DNA of 64,000 bases from Lentzea nigeriaca (GCF_016907955.1 NZ_JAFBCX010000002.1:434001-498000), one strand, 5' to 3'. Shown: positions 34,224 to 43,676, numbered from the stretch's first letter. Program-made: numbers and translations. The notes: a model not told the origin generated them from the sequence alone.

Positions 34224-35093
34224 CTACCTCTGCAGTTCGAGCAGCATGCCCGCCCGGCGGTTGGCCGGGAGGTTGTTGATGCACAGCTTGATCTCGACAC
34301 GGCCCGCGTCGGTTCGCCTGATGATTTCGAAGTCGTCCCGGACGTGGTTGAGCGCGATCACGTCCCAGTGCACGTCGACTCCCGGTGGCAGGACGATCGT
34401 GTAGGTCGCGCGTTCGACCGGTTGCCGGAAGTAGAAGGTGAACGGATCGGGCTTCTTGTGGACCATCAGCGGCACGCATTTCTTCGGCCAGGTCCACTCC
34501 ATTTTGAGGCGTATTTCGCTGTCGACTTCCGCTGGTGAGTGGAAGTGGGAAACCATGTCGAGCTTTCCGTCCGCGCTCCAATGCGAAGTCACCAGAAAGC
34601 TCGGGCCCATGCTTCCGTCGACCAGGAGGCTGCGGACTTTCGCGTTGACCTCCTTCTGGACCGACTTGGGCTGGTTCCAGCCCGCGCCGAAGCGCAGCCG
34701 GAAGAACCTGGCCTCGGCGTTGCGGATCACGGCGTTGACCGTGATGAACTCCTGCGTGTCGCCGTTGGCCTCGATCACCGCGACCTGCTCCCACACCTTG
34801 ATGTCGAACTGGCTGGGCTGCAGTTCCATCAGCATGTACGAGTACTTGGACAACAGGGCGCGGTACTCGCGGGCCTCCGCGTCGAGCCTCGTGACGCGGG
34901 TCGTCAGGTAGGTCAGCAGCAGGAGCATCAGGGCGATCGCGCCGATCACGAACGCCGCGCGGATGGCGACAGAGCCGAACAGGGCCGACAACACGGCGCC
35001 GAACGCGACAAGGCCGAGCAGTCCCTTGACGGTTCCGACCGCTCCTTCCTCCTGGAGGAATTTCTCCAGCCACTGCGTGAACGACTTCAGCAC
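34224..35093 (-). CDS. membrane protein with two N-terminal helices, unknown
   Basis: 289 residues. It has an amphipathic N-terminus (SFTQWLEKFLQEEG), two close membrane helices (about 20-62), a short heptad-like segment, then a cytosolic beta-rich domain of about 200 residues (QVAVIEANGDTQEFITVNAVIRN, MEWTWPKKCVPL). No family was recognised. The GTG at 35093 is used. It stands alone in an accessory region next to the integrated element and ends at a hairpin. Function unknown. Confidence 0.65.
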   Translation of the reverse strand: MLKSFTQWLEKFLQEEGAVGTVKGLLGLVAFGAVLSALFGSVAIRAAFVIGAIALMLLLLTYLTTRVTRLDAEAREYRALLSKYSYMLMELQPSQFDIKVWEQVAVIEANGDTQEFITVNAVIRNAEARFFRLRFGAGWNQPKSVQKEVNAKVRSLLVDGSMGPSFLVTSHWSADGKLDMVSHFHSPAEVDSEIRLKMEWTWPKKCVPLMVHKKPDPFTFYFRQPVERATYTIVLPPGVDVHWDVIALNHVRDDFEIIRRTDAGRVEIKLCINNLPANRRAGMLLELQR

Positions 35094-35227
35094 TCCGGTC
35101 CACCCCTCTGGCCGGCCCGCACGCGCCGGACTAAGCAGGGTAACGCGGGGCCTGTCGGGTAGTCATCGAAGTTGGTACAAATGGGTGGAGGGCTCAATTG
35201 TCAATCAATTGGCATTGTTCCGCCGGT

Positions 35228-35893
35228 TTATGTCGCAGGAGGTGTGTCACAGGTGGCGAGCGCGTTCTCCAGTGCCGAACGTTCCGCCGGTGCCACGGTC
35301 AGCTTGTAGGCCGCCTTGACCGTCACGTAGATCCGCGAGTACGAGCACGCGTACGAAGCGTTGGGCGGCATCCACTCGTCAGGTGTCTTGTCGCCCTTCG
35401 ACTGGTTGACCTTGCCGGACACGGCAACGAGGTTCCGCAGGTCGTTCGCCGCCGCCACCCGCTGCTCGGGCGCCCACGCCGCCGCCCCGCTGCGCCACAT
35501 CTCGGCCAGTGGCACCACGTGGTCGATCTGGATCTTCGACACGCTGGTGACGCGTGAGCCGGTGTAGGGGTCGTCGAGCGTGCCCGACTGCACGCCGCAG
35601 CGGCCCGGTTTGCGCTGTACGTCCGTCAGGTCGCGGGCGAGGACCTGGCTGCGCTGGTCGCAGCCGTCGCCGTCGGTGTCGAACCACGGCTGGCCGAAGA
35701 CGCACGCGCCGCTGTCGCAGTCGCGCGAGTAGCCGTCGAGGCGGCCGGGGGCGCTCACGGCCAGCGCTGCGAGAGAGGTGCGCGCCGTTGCGGCGTCGAG
35801 GGTTCCGGCGGGTACGCGGTCCACCTGTGGCGTGGAGGAGAGGGGTATGGCGGAACAGCCGGTCAGCAGGATGATCAGCAACAACCACCGCAT
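35228..35893 (-). CDS. HNH-type (DUF1524) nuclease-like lipoprotein
   Basis: 221 residues. A signal peptide of about 12 residues ends in lipobox LTGC. The HNH/DUF1524 fold is visible in KIQIDHVVPLAEMW (DH pair), NDLRNLVAVSGKVNQSKGDKTP and the C-terminal YVTVKAAYKL. Three Cys in the first half (CDSGAC...CDQR...CGV) may form disulfides. Such secreted HNH proteins are common in Streptomyces relatives and may degrade extracellular DNA; activity is inferred. Divergent from the DUF885 gene. Confidence 0.82.
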   Translation of the reverse strand: MRWLLLIILLTGCSAIPLSSTPQVDRVPAGTLDAATARTSLAALAVSAPGRLDGYSRDCDSGACVFGQPWFDTDGDGCDQRSQVLARDLTDVQRKPGRCGVQSGTLDDPYTGSRVTSVSKIQIDHVVPLAEMWRSGAAAWAPEQRVAAANDLRNLVAVSGKVNQSKGDKTPDEWMPPNASYACSYSRIYVTVKAAYKLTVAPAERSALENALATCDTPPAT

Positions 35894-35957
35894 GCGGAGG
35901 GCATACCCGCCACAACTGGACGTGAAGGCCGCTCAACGGCGTAACTCTGGGGGACAG

Positions 35958-37538
35958 ATGTCCGAAGTCGACGCGCTCGCCGACCGCCTCTTCGACACCA
36001 TTCTCGGCCGCTATCCGGTCGACGCCACCCTGATGGGCTACGACGTCGACCACTCCTCGCTCACCGACCAGAGCGAGGAAGCCGGCCGACGCTACCGGGA
36101 CAGGCTCCACGAACTCGGCGAGGCGGCCCGCCGGCTGGAGCCGGAGACCCTCTCCGACCGCATCACGCAGGGGATCGTGCTGCACGAGGTGCGCACGCAG
36201 TCCAACGACGTCGACTCGAAGCAGCTCGAGTACGGCATCAGCGCCAACATCCGCACGACGGTGCCGGGCACGCTGGCGTTTCTGCCGCGCGTGCCTGTCG
36301 ACACGCAGGAACGCCGGGCCGGGTACCTGGAACGGCTGCGAGGGCTCGACGGGTTCTTCGTGACGATGATCGAGCGGCACCGCAAGGGCTTCGCGAACGG
36401 CCGCACACCGGTGAAACACCTGGTGGAGCAGGCCGTTGCGCTGATGGACGGCCACCTCGACAACCGCGGCACGTTCGGCGTCGTGGACGGCGCGAGCGAG
36501 GTCGTCGACGAGTTCGTCCGCCCGGCGCTCCGGAAGTACCGCGACTTCCTCGAAACCGAAGCGCTGCCCGTGGGACGTGACACCGAGCACGCGGGCCTGT
36601 GCTGGTTGCCGGAGGGCGATGCGGTCTACCGCATGGCGATCCGCGCCCACACGACCGAGGACCTCGACCCGGAAGAGCTGCACGCGACCGGCCTCCGGTT
36701 GATCGAGGACCTCAAGCGGGAGTTCGCCCGGCACGGCGCCGACGTGTTCGACCGCATCCGCAACGATCCGGCGTTACGGCACAGCAGCGCCGAGGAGATG
36801 CTCGCCGCCGCGCGCCAGGCGGTCGCGAAGGCCGAAGCCGCTGCGCCCCAGTGGTTTCGCACGCTGCCCGAGGCGAAGTGCGTGATCGAGGAGGCGCCGC
36901 CCGCGGTCCCCGCCCACGTGCCGCCGCACTACTACCCCGCCGCGGAGGACGGCAGCCGGCCCGGCACGTACTTCGTCAACACCAAGGAACCGCACAACCG
37001 GCTCAGGATCGAGGACGAGGCCACGGCGTACCACGAGGCTGTGCCGGGGCATCACTTCGAGTACGCCAGGATGGCCCTGCTCAGGGACGTCCCCGTGGTG
37101 CGGCGCCTGGCGCCGATCAGCGTGTTCGGCGAGGGCTGGGGCCTGTACTGCGAACGGCTAGCGGACGAGATGGGCCTGTACAGCAACGACGAGTCCAGGC
37201 TCGGCATGCTCACAATGGATGCCATGCGCGCGGGACGGCTCGTCGTCGACACGGGCTTGCACGCCAAGGGGTGGAGCCGTCAGCAGGCGATCGACTTCCT
37301 GGTCGGGAACACGCCGATGGGGCCCACGCAGATCGAGTCCGAAGTGGACAGATACCTCGCCGAGCCCGGCCAAGCGCTCGCGTACATGGTGGGGCGGCTC
37401 AAGTTCCAGGAACTGCACGGAAAAGCCGAGGAGGCGGGCAAGGACGTCCGCGACTTCCACGAGGTGGTGCTCAGCCGGGGCAGGCTCACGCTCGCGCTGC
37501 TCGATGAGGTCGTGCACGAGTGGATCGCCGATGCGTGA
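35958..37538 (+). CDS. DUF885 metallopeptidase-like protein, copy 1
   Basis: 526 residues of the DUF885 (M32-like) family. The zinc motif HEAVPGHHFE lies at about 359-368 with a downstream EGWGLYCERLADEMG Glu motif. No signal peptide is visible, so it is cytosolic. It is followed by a second copy whose ATG (37531) lies inside its last codons. The two share motifs such as GTYFVNTKEPH, LHAKGWSRQQAIDFL and QALAYMVGRLKFQEL, so the pair is a tandem duplication. Substrates of the family are unclear. Confidence 0.85.
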   Translation: MSEVDALADRLFDTILGRYPVDATLMGYDVDHSSLTDQSEEAGRRYRDRLHELGEAARRLEPETLSDRITQGIVLHEVRTQSNDVDSKQLEYGISANIRTTVPGTLAFLPRVPVDTQERRAGYLERLRGLDGFFVTMIERHRKGFANGRTPVKHLVEQAVALMDGHLDNRGTFGVVDGASEVVDEFVRPALRKYRDFLETEALPVGRDTEHAGLCWLPEGDAVYRMAIRAHTTEDLDPEELHATGLRLIEDLKREFARHGADVFDRIRNDPALRHSSAEEMLAAARQAVAKAEAAAPQWFRTLPEAKCVIEEAPPAVPAHVPPHYYPAAEDGSRPGTYFVNTKEPHNRLRIEDEATAYHEAVPGHHFEYARMALLRDVPVVRRLAPISVFGEGWGLYCERLADEMGLYSNDESRLGMLTMDAMRAGRLVVDTGLHAKGWSRQQAIDFLVGNTPMGPTQIESEVDRYLAEPGQALAYMVGRLKFQELHGKAEEAGKDVRDFHEVVLSRGRLTLALLDEVVHEWIADA

Positions 37539-38985
37539 CCTCGCCGACCGGCTGTTCGACCTGACCCTGGACCACCACACGCTGCGGCCGAACCTGATGG
37601 GGCTGCGCGACGACGGCGAACTGCAGGACCACAGCGAAGAGGCGGACCAGGTCTACCTGCGCCGCTACCGATCCATCGCCGACGAAGCGGAACGGCGGAC
37701 CCCGGAAACCGAAGACGACCGCATCACCCGTGACCTCGTCCTGCACCTCACCCGTGCCGAGTGCGACACGATCGAGTCGAGGGCGATCGAGTACGGCGTG
37801 AGCGGCTACCTCCAGACCGCGGTTCCTGAGCTGCTCTACTTCCTGGGCCACCTGAAGAGCCACCACGCGGTACCGCGGTTTCTCGCCACGGTCGCCGAAC
37901 GGCACCGTGCGGGCGTCGAAGCAGGACGGACGCCGGTCAGGCTCCTGGTCGAGCAGGCGATCGCACTCGTGGACCAGTACGACGACCCGGCCGTCCGGCA
38001 CTACCGCGACGTGCTCGTGAACGACGTTCTGCCGTACGGCCGCGACGAGGAACACGCGGGGCTGTGCTGGCTGCCCGATGGCGAATCGTCGTACCGCAAG
38101 GCGATCCGCACGCACACGACGCTGGACCTCGACCCGCACGAGCTGCACACCACTGGACTGCGGCTCATCGAGGACATCAAGCGAGAGTTCGGCGGACGTC
38201 GGCCCAGCAGCCTGAAGTACACGGGTGCCGACGAGATGATCGAGGACGCCGAAACGGCCGTGCGCAGGGCCGAATCCATTGCCCCGCAATGGTTCCGGAC
38301 GGCGCCGCGGGCCAGGTGTGAGATCGCCGCGAGCGCACCGTCCGTGCCCGCGAGCGCGCCGCCGCACTACCTCCCCGCCGCGCTCGACGGCAGCCGGCCC
38401 GGCACCTACTTCGTCAACACCAAGGACCCGCACACCAGGCTCCGCGCCATCGCGGAGGCGACAGCCTTCCACGAGGCCGTGCCAGGCCACCACTTCGAGA
38501 GCGCCAGGCTCGAGCAGCTGGGACACCTGCCGCTGCTCCGCCGCAAGGCGCGGATCACCGCGTTCACCGAGGGCTGGGCGCTCTACTCCGAACGCCTGGC
38601 CGACGAGATGGGCCTCTACAGTACCGAAGAGGCCCGTCTCGGCATGCTCACCATGGACGCCAAACGCGCGGGCAGGCTCGTCGCCGACACCGGCCTGCAC
38701 GCCAAGGGCTGGAGCCGGCCGCAGGCCATCGACTACCTGCTCGCCAACACGCCGATGCCGCGCGAACTGGCCGAGGCTGAGGTCGACCGCTACCTCGCTC
38801 AACCGGGCCAGGCACTCGCGTACATGGTGGGACGGCTGAAGTTCCAGGAGCTGCGCGGCAGAGCCGAGCAGGCGCTAGGAACGGCGTTCGACGTTCGTGA
38901 CTTCCACGAGGTCGTCCTCGGCCGCGGCAAGCTCACCCTCGGTCTGCTCGACGACGTCGTCACGGCCTGGATTGCCGAGCGTTGA
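37531..38985 (+). CDS. DUF885 metallopeptidase-like protein, copy 2
   Basis: 484 residues, about 40 shorter than copy 1. Zinc motif FHEAVPGHHFES at about 313-324 and EGWALYSERLADEMG. It overlaps copy 1 by 8 bases and is probably translated by coupling. The shortening lies in the first half (for example, copy 1's GHLDNRGTFGVVDGASEVV insertion is absent). Its last 111 bases are antisense to the end of the DctA-type gene. Probably cytosolic. Confidence 0.85.
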   Translation: MRDLADRLFDLTLDHHTLRPNLMGLRDDGELQDHSEEADQVYLRRYRSIADEAERRTPETEDDRITRDLVLHLTRAECDTIESRAIEYGVSGYLQTAVPELLYFLGHLKSHHAVPRFLATVAERHRAGVEAGRTPVRLLVEQAIALVDQYDDPAVRHYRDVLVNDVLPYGRDEEHAGLCWLPDGESSYRKAIRTHTTLDLDPHELHTTGLRLIEDIKREFGGRRPSSLKYTGADEMIEDAETAVRRAESIAPQWFRTAPRARCEIAASAPSVPASAPPHYLPAALDGSRPGTYFVNTKDPHTRLRAIAEATAFHEAVPGHHFESARLEQLGHLPLLRRKARITAFTEGWALYSERLADEMGLYSTEEARLGMLTMDAKRAGRLVADTGLHAKGWSRPQAIDYLLANTPMPRELAEAEVDRYLAQPGQALAYMVGRLKFQELRGRAEQALGTAFDVRDFHEVVLGRGKLTLGLLDDVVTAWIAER

Positions 38986-40230
38986 CCGCATCTGCTCGAC
39001 GTCCAGCATGCCCTCCCAGCGTGAGACGACGAACGTCGCCACGCAGTTGCCCAGCAGGTTCGTGAAGACGCGCATCGAGTCCATGATCCGGTCCGCGCCG
39101 AGCAGCAACGCGACCGCCGCCGCCGGGATCGAGCCGACCGCGGCGACCGTCGCCGACAGCGCGAGGAACGCCGAGCCCGGTACGCCCGCCATGCCCTTCG
39201 AGGTCAGCACGAGCACCAGCACGATCGTCAGCTGGTCGCCGAGGTCCAGCGGCACGTTCAACGCCTGGGCGAGGAACACCGTGGCGAGCGAGAGGTAGAT
39301 CGACGCGCCGTCGAGGTTGAACGAGTACCCGGTGGGCAGCACCAGGCCGACGGACGTGGGGGCACATCCGGCGCGCTGCAGCTTCACCATCATCCGCGGC
39401 AGCACGGCCTCCGACGACGCGGTGCCGAGCGCCAGCAGGAACTCCTCCTTGGCGTACCTGATGAACCGCAGGATGTTGACCCGCGCGAACGTCCACGCGA
39501 TCACGCCGAGCAAGCAGCAGAACAGCAGCGCCGCGCCGTAGGACGACAGGATCAGCCAGAGATAGGTCCGCAGCGACCCCAGGCCGTACTGCCCGATCAG
39601 GAACGCCATCGCCCCGAACGCGCCGACCGGTGCCAGCTTCATCACGTAGCCGAGCACGGTGAAGAACGCCAGGTTGACGCGGTCCAACAGGTCCACGACC
39701 GGCGTCGCCCGCTCGCCGAGCTGGGCCAGCGCGCAGCCGAACAGGACGGCGAACAGCAGCACCTGAAGCAACGCGTTGCGCGCCAACGCGTCCACCACAC
39801 TGGAAGGAATGAGATCCAGCAGGAACTGCACGACGCCGGGGAGGTGGCCGCCCTGCGTCTTCGCCTGGACGGCGGAGGCGTCCAGTGTGGAGGGATCGAT
39901 GTTCATCCCGGCGCCCGGTCGCACGACGTTGCCGACGAGCAGGCCGAACGCGAGCGCCGCCGTCGACACCACCTCGAAGTAGATCAGCGCCTTCACGCCG
40001 ATCCGGCCGACCGCGCGCAGGTCACCGACCTTCGCGATGCCGGTGGCCACGACGCAGAAGATCAGCGGCGCGATCACCATCTTGATGAGCTTGATGAAGC
40101 CGTCCCCGATCGGCTTCAGGTCGGCACCGAAGGTCTTGAAGAAGTGGCCCACGAGCACGCCGGCCACGACCGCGACGAGAAGCTGCAGAAAGAGCGACCG
40201 AGTTTTCACATGCCGGAAGTTAAATCTCAT
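38875..40230 (-). CDS. DctA-type dicarboxylate/cation symporter
   Basis: 451 residues of the DAACS family, trimeric Na+ or H+ coupled uptake of C4-dicarboxylates or glutamate. Visible motifs are LGTASSEAVLPRMM (serine-rich hairpin region), PTGYSFNLDGASIYLS (the NxDG motif) and the LGNCVATFVVSRWEG end. The last 37 residues are acidic and overlap the DUF885 copy 2 gene on the other strand by 111 bases, an unusually long convergent overlap. A monocistronic gene. Confidence 0.9.
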   Translation of the reverse strand: MRFNFRHVKTRSLFLQLLVAVVAGVLVGHFFKTFGADLKPIGDGFIKLIKMVIAPLIFCVVATGIAKVGDLRAVGRIGVKALIYFEVVSTAALAFGLLVGNVVRPGAGMNIDPSTLDASAVQAKTQGGHLPGVVQFLLDLIPSSVVDALARNALLQVLLFAVLFGCALAQLGERATPVVDLLDRVNLAFFTVLGYVMKLAPVGAFGAMAFLIGQYGLGSLRTYLWLILSSYGAALLFCCLLGVIAWTFARVNILRFIRYAKEEFLLALGTASSEAVLPRMMVKLQRAGCAPTSVGLVLPTGYSFNLDGASIYLSLATVFLAQALNVPLDLGDQLTIVLVLVLTSKGMAGVPGSAFLALSATVAAVGSIPAAAVALLLGADRIMDSMRVFTNLLGNCVATFVVSRWEGMLDVEQMRSTLGNPGRDDVVEQTEGELAAAEDDLVEVTNVERRS

Positions 40231-40295
40231 TTGTGAGCGATGGAGTGCCCCTGGTGTTACACCTCTGCTACCCGACGGGTGACAGACTGCCGCGC

Positions 40296-41114
40296 ATGAA
40301 GCCAGTCGCGGCAGCTGCCGCCCTGCTCCTGCTCGTCGCCTCCTGCAGCACGAGCGAACCGGAGGGGCCGCCCGTCGAGCTGCCGCCGGCCGGCGCGCGG
40401 TTCGACTACCAGATCGGCGGGGTCTACCAGCCGGACGCGCAGGTCAAGATCGTCATCCGGGACCGCGGCAAGATCCCCGTCGGCGACCGCTACAACGTCT
40501 GCTACCTCAACGCCCTGCAGACGCAGCCGGACCCGATGGAGGGCAGTCTGAGCTGGTGGAAGCAGAACCACGGCGACCTGCTGGTCAAGAAGCCGGACGG
40601 GGAGCCGATGATGGACCCGGAGTGGGGCGAGGGCATCCTCGACATCTCCACCCCCGACAAGCGGCAGAAGATCCTCGACATCCAGAAGAAGTGGATCGAG
40701 GGCTGCAAGACCTCGCGGTTCCAGGCGATCGAGGCGGACAACCTCGACTCGCACGCGCGCGCCGGCGGGGCGTTCGACATCAACGCCACCAAGGAGTTCA
40801 TGAAGGCGTTCGTGCGGCTCGCCCACGGGAAGGGGCTTGCCGTCGCGCAGAAGAACGGCGGTGAGCTCGGCGACTCCGGCAAGAAGTACATCGGCTTCGA
40901 CTTCGCCATCACCGAGGACTGCGCGGTCCACGACGAGTGCAAGTCCTACGCGGACGCGTACGGCGACAACTTCTTCCAGATCGAGTACACCGACGAGGCG
41001 TTCCAGAAGTCGTGTGCCGATCGCGGCGGCAAGGTGTCGATCATCCGCCGCGACCGGAACGTGGTGCCGTACGGGCACGCCGACTACGTCAACGAGGTCT
41101 GTCCGGCGAGCTGA
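40296..41114 (+). CDS. GH114-like endo-alpha-1,4-polygalactosaminidase lipoprotein
   Basis: 272 residues with lipobox VASC (Cys17). After a Pro-rich linker it has the GH114 TIM-barrel start (FDYQIGGVYQPD, VCYLNALQTQPDP) and the later FQAIEADNLDSH and KGLAVAQKNGGELG segments typical of the family, which cleaves alpha-1,4-galactosamine polymers. The ATG at 40296 gives a correct lipoprotein signal; no good start upstream. Its 3' end overlaps the leftward gene by 31 bases. Confidence 0.82.
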   Translation: MKPVAAAAALLLLVASCSTSEPEGPPVELPPAGARFDYQIGGVYQPDAQVKIVIRDRGKIPVGDRYNVCYLNALQTQPDPMEGSLSWWKQNHGDLLVKKPDGEPMMDPEWGEGILDISTPDKRQKILDIQKKWIEGCKTSRFQAIEADNLDSHARAGGAFDINATKEFMKAFVRLAHGKGLAVAQKNGGELGDSGKKYIGFDFAITEDCAVHDECKSYADAYGDNFFQIEYTDEAFQKSCADRGGKVSIIRRDRNVVPYGHADYVNEVCPAS

Positions 41115-41818
41115 GCCAGGAACGCCTGCCACTTCTCGGCCTGGCCCGTCGCGTCACCGAAGAGGTGGTGGCCGACGGCGTTCGTGCCGTGGAAGCGGTA
41201 CAGGCCGTCCTCACCGCGCACGCCGAGGAACTCGTGCAGGTCGTGGCGGACGAGGTAGTCGACGACACCGGTGACGCCGAACGGTTCGAGGGTGACCTCG
41301 TCGCCGACCTGGGCGTCCTCGGGGACGCGGAGCGCCTTCAGCAGCGCGGGCCAGCTCTTCTCGCCCTCCGGCCACTGCGCGAACACGTAGGTGCCGTGCC
41401 TGCCCGCGAAGTGCTTCACGTACTGGGCCATCGTGAACAGGTACATGTCCCAGCCCTTCGCGGTCTGGTCCAGGTACTCGTCGTCCCAGCCGTCGCCGAG
41501 GATGCCGCTGTGCACGAACCGCAGCACCGTCGAGCCCTGGTCACGGCCCTCGACCAGGTACTCCATCGCGTGGAACGTGCCGTCCTCGCCCTTGTCGCTC
41601 TCATAGGCGAAGCGCTTGCCCGGCTCCCAGGCGGTGATCGTCGAGGATTCCTGGAAGAAGCCGAGGTCGAGGGATATGCGGCCACCGAGGCGCCCGTCGA
41701 CGGTGTGCGGGCCCATGAACCACGAGTCGATGCCCGGCCCTGTCGCGATGGCGTCCCAGACCTGCTCGGGGGTCCCCTCGACCTCGACTTCCTTCCTGAT
41801 CTCGAACTCGCGGGTCAC
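41084..41818 (-). CDS. SRPBCC (AHSA1/START-like) domain protein
   Basis: 244 residues. The N-terminal half is an AHSA1-type domain (FEIRKEVEVEGTPEQVWDAIATGPGIDSWFMG), the usual partner of ArsR regulators; the C-terminal half is a second related unit (LGVRGEDGLYRFHGTNAVGHH). It may bind a hydrophobic ligand. The GTG at 41818 overlaps the ArsR stop (GTGA), so the two form one operon. Confidence 0.82.
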   Translation of the reverse strand: MTREFEIRKEVEVEGTPEQVWDAIATGPGIDSWFMGPHTVDGRLGGRISLDLGFFQESSTITAWEPGKRFAYESDKGEDGTFHAMEYLVEGRDQGSTVLRFVHSGILGDGWDDEYLDQTAKGWDMYLFTMAQYVKHFAGRHGTYVFAQWPEGEKSWPALLKALRVPEDAQVGDEVTLEPFGVTGVVDYLVRHDLHEFLGVRGEDGLYRFHGTNAVGHHLFGDATGQAEKWQAFLAQLAGQTSLT

Positions 41819-42411
41819 GACTCCTCCTCCTGGGCGGCGACGCTGGGGTGCAGGGCGACGACGACTCGGTGCGCTCGCCCTCCTTCGGCCTGTTCGTCGT
41901 GGTACTTGGCGACGAGCCGCGTCACGCACGTGGCGAGCTCCTCCGCGAACGCCGCGCGGTCGCCCGCCGTGGCGAACCGGACCTCGCCGTCCAGCGCGAA
42001 CGTCGCGAGCCGCTTCTTCGCCCTGGTCGCGCCCGTGATCAACGTGCCGACGTCGCGCACCAGCCTGGCCGAGACCGCCAGCAGCCACCGCGCGGACAAC
42101 CGGTCGGGTGAGCGCGCCGGGTCGGGCTGCACGGCCGCGAGCGCCGTGGGTGAGATGACGTAGGACGCCGCGGTCGCTTGGAGCAGGCGCTCGTTCACGT
42201 TGCCCTTGCGCCGTTCCTCGACGAGCTCCACCAGGCCGTGCTGCTCCAGCGTGCGCAGGTGGTAGTTCACCTTCTGCCTGGGCAGGCCGACCTTCGCGGC
42301 GAGCATCGTCGCCGATCCCGGCTCTGCCAGCTCCGCGAGCAGGCGTGCTCGCACGGGGTCCAGCGACACCTCGGCCGCTGCGGGGTCCTCGATCACCGCC
42401 ACTTCGAACAT
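41815..42411 (-). CDS. ArsR-type winged-helix regulator
   Basis: 198 residues. DNA-binding domain about 12-75 with SATMLAAKVGLPRQKVNYHLRTLEQHGLV. The C-terminal part is a helical extension without the metal-binding Cys motifs of ArsR/SmtB. This type typically regulates the coupled AHSA1/SRPBCC gene and itself. A TTGACT -35 (42441-42446, minus strand) with GACGGT 17 bases on puts the transcription start at or next to the ATG, so the mRNA may be leaderless. Confidence 0.85.
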   Translation of the reverse strand: MFEVAVIEDPAAAEVSLDPVRARLLAELAEPGSATMLAAKVGLPRQKVNYHLRTLEQHGLVELVEERRKGNVNERLLQATAASYVISPTALAAVQPDPARSPDRLSARWLLAVSARLVRDVGTLITGATRAKKRLATFALDGEVRFATAGDRAAFAEELATCVTRLVAKYHDEQAEGGRAHRVVVALHPSVAAQEEES

Positions 42412-42417
42412 GGCACC

Positions 42418-42446
42418 ACCGTCGCACCGAAAACAAAATTAGTCAA
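42418..42446 (-). promoter_or_regulatory. candidate promoter of the arsR-SRPBCC operon
   Basis: On the minus strand TTGACT (42446-42441), 17-bp spacer, GACGGT (42423-42418). The start codon begins 7 bases beyond the -10, which fits a leaderless transcript. Confidence 0.4.
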
Positions 42447-42555
42447 GAACTGAGTTGCTGTCGGTGACTTTGCTCCACATGGGTGGCGTTGGACCCGGTA
42501 CCGTAAGCGGTGTCTCGATTGGTCGTTGCTTGTTCGCAACCCCTGAGGAGACAAC

Positions 42556-42729
42556 ATGATCACGATGCTCGTGCTGACCCTGCTGGCTTTGCCGTTCGCC
42601 CTGACCGCGGCCAACGTGGGCAGACGCAGGTGGATCCGCAAGAGAGGCGTTGCAGGGGTGCGCGCCGAGCTCGACGCTTTCCACGCCGAGCTGGCACAGC
42701 AGGGGCTCAGTCACTTCTCCGGCCGGTGA
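42556..42729 (+). CDS. 57-aa membrane-anchored small protein
   Basis: The ATG at 42556 follows TGAGGAG at a spacing of 6. The product starts MITMLVLTLLALPFALTAANV (one membrane helix), then a basic stretch RRRWIRKR and an amphipathic helix AELDAFHAELAQQGL. Codon bias is strong. It overlaps the end of the convergent F420-type oxidoreductase by 19 bases. Function unknown; the basic flank places the C-terminus in the cytosol. Confidence 0.65.
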   Translation: MITMLVLTLLALPFALTAANVGRRRWIRKRGVAGVRAELDAFHAELAQQGLSHFSGR

Positions 42730-43676
42730 AGCACGTTCGCGGACGGTGAGATCCGCGTGACGACGTCGCCGAACCGGTCCAGCAGTGCGGCCGAGACGGT
42801 GTCGGGTGACGACCCGACGACGGCGAACTCGTGCAGCACCTCGTCCGTGATCAGCTCGCTCATCTCAGCCCACTGCTGCCGTCGGGACATCCGGTGCAGC
42901 TCCTCGTGCAGCGCGCCCCAGCCGTGCAGGTCGAGCACCGGCTTGTACGCGGGCGTCGACCCGTAGAACGCGATCTGCCGCTTGACGTCGGCGATCTCCT
43001 GCTCGTTGGTCGCTGCGAACACCGGCCCGCTGATCTCGAAGCCCTCGAGTGTCTTCCCCGCCATGGCCCGGCCGCGTTCGAGCGCGGGCAGCGTCACCTC
43101 GCGCAGGTACCGCTCGGTCGTGAAGTTGTGGCACAGGAAGCCGTCCGCGACCTCGCCCGCCACCTCGGTCATCAGCTCGCCGACGCCCGCGAGGTAGATC
43201 GGCGCGGTGCCGTGCGGGTTCGGGCCGGGATCGAAGAACGGCGTCATCAGCGTGTGCTTGTAGAACTCGCCGCGGAACGCCAGCCGCTCGCCGGTCTCCC
43301 ACGCGTGCCAGATCGCCCGGATGGCCAGCACGAACTCGCGCATCCGTGCGGCGGGCTTGCTCCACGGCATGTAGAAGCGCTTGGTGATGTGGGCTTCGAT
43401 CTGCGAGCCGAGCCCGAGGTTGAACCGGCCCTCCGACAGCAGCTGCAGGTCGTTCGCCGTGGTCGCGATGGTCATCGGGTTGCGCGCGAACGCCACCGCG
43501 ATCGCCGTGCCGAGCTCGATCCGCTCGGTCGCCGCGGCCGCCCCCGCGAGCGCGAGGAACGGGTCGTGCTTGGTCTCGGCGAGCCAGAACCCGTCGTAGC
43601 CCCGGTCCTCCGCCCGCTTCGCGATGGCCCCGACGTTGCCGGGCGTGTAGTCGACGGCACTCCTGTCCAGCTTCAT
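42711..43676 (-). CDS. LLM-class (F420-dependent type) oxidoreductase
   Basis: 321 residues, luciferase-like TIM barrel. Typical segments are YDGFWLAETKHDPFLALAGAA, ELGTAIAVAFARNPM and LLSEGRFNLGLGSQ, and the final VVGSSPDTVSAALLDRFGDV. In actinomycetes most such proteins use F420H2, but the cofactor is inferred. The ATG overlaps the stop of the alpha/beta-hydrolase remnant (ATGA). Confidence 0.85.
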   Translation of the reverse strand: MKLDRSAVDYTPGNVGAIAKRAEDRGYDGFWLAETKHDPFLALAGAAAATERIELGTAIAVAFARNPMTIATTANDLQLLSEGRFNLGLGSQIEAHITKRFYMPWSKPAARMREFVLAIRAIWHAWETGERLAFRGEFYKHTLMTPFFDPGPNPHGTAPIYLAGVGELMTEVAGEVADGFLCHNFTTERYLREVTLPALERGRAMAGKTLEGFEISGPVFAATNEQEIADVKRQIAFYGSTPAYKPVLDLHGWGALHEELHRMSRRQQWAEMSELITDEVLHEFAVVGSSPDTVSAALLDRFGDVVTRISPSANVLHRPEK

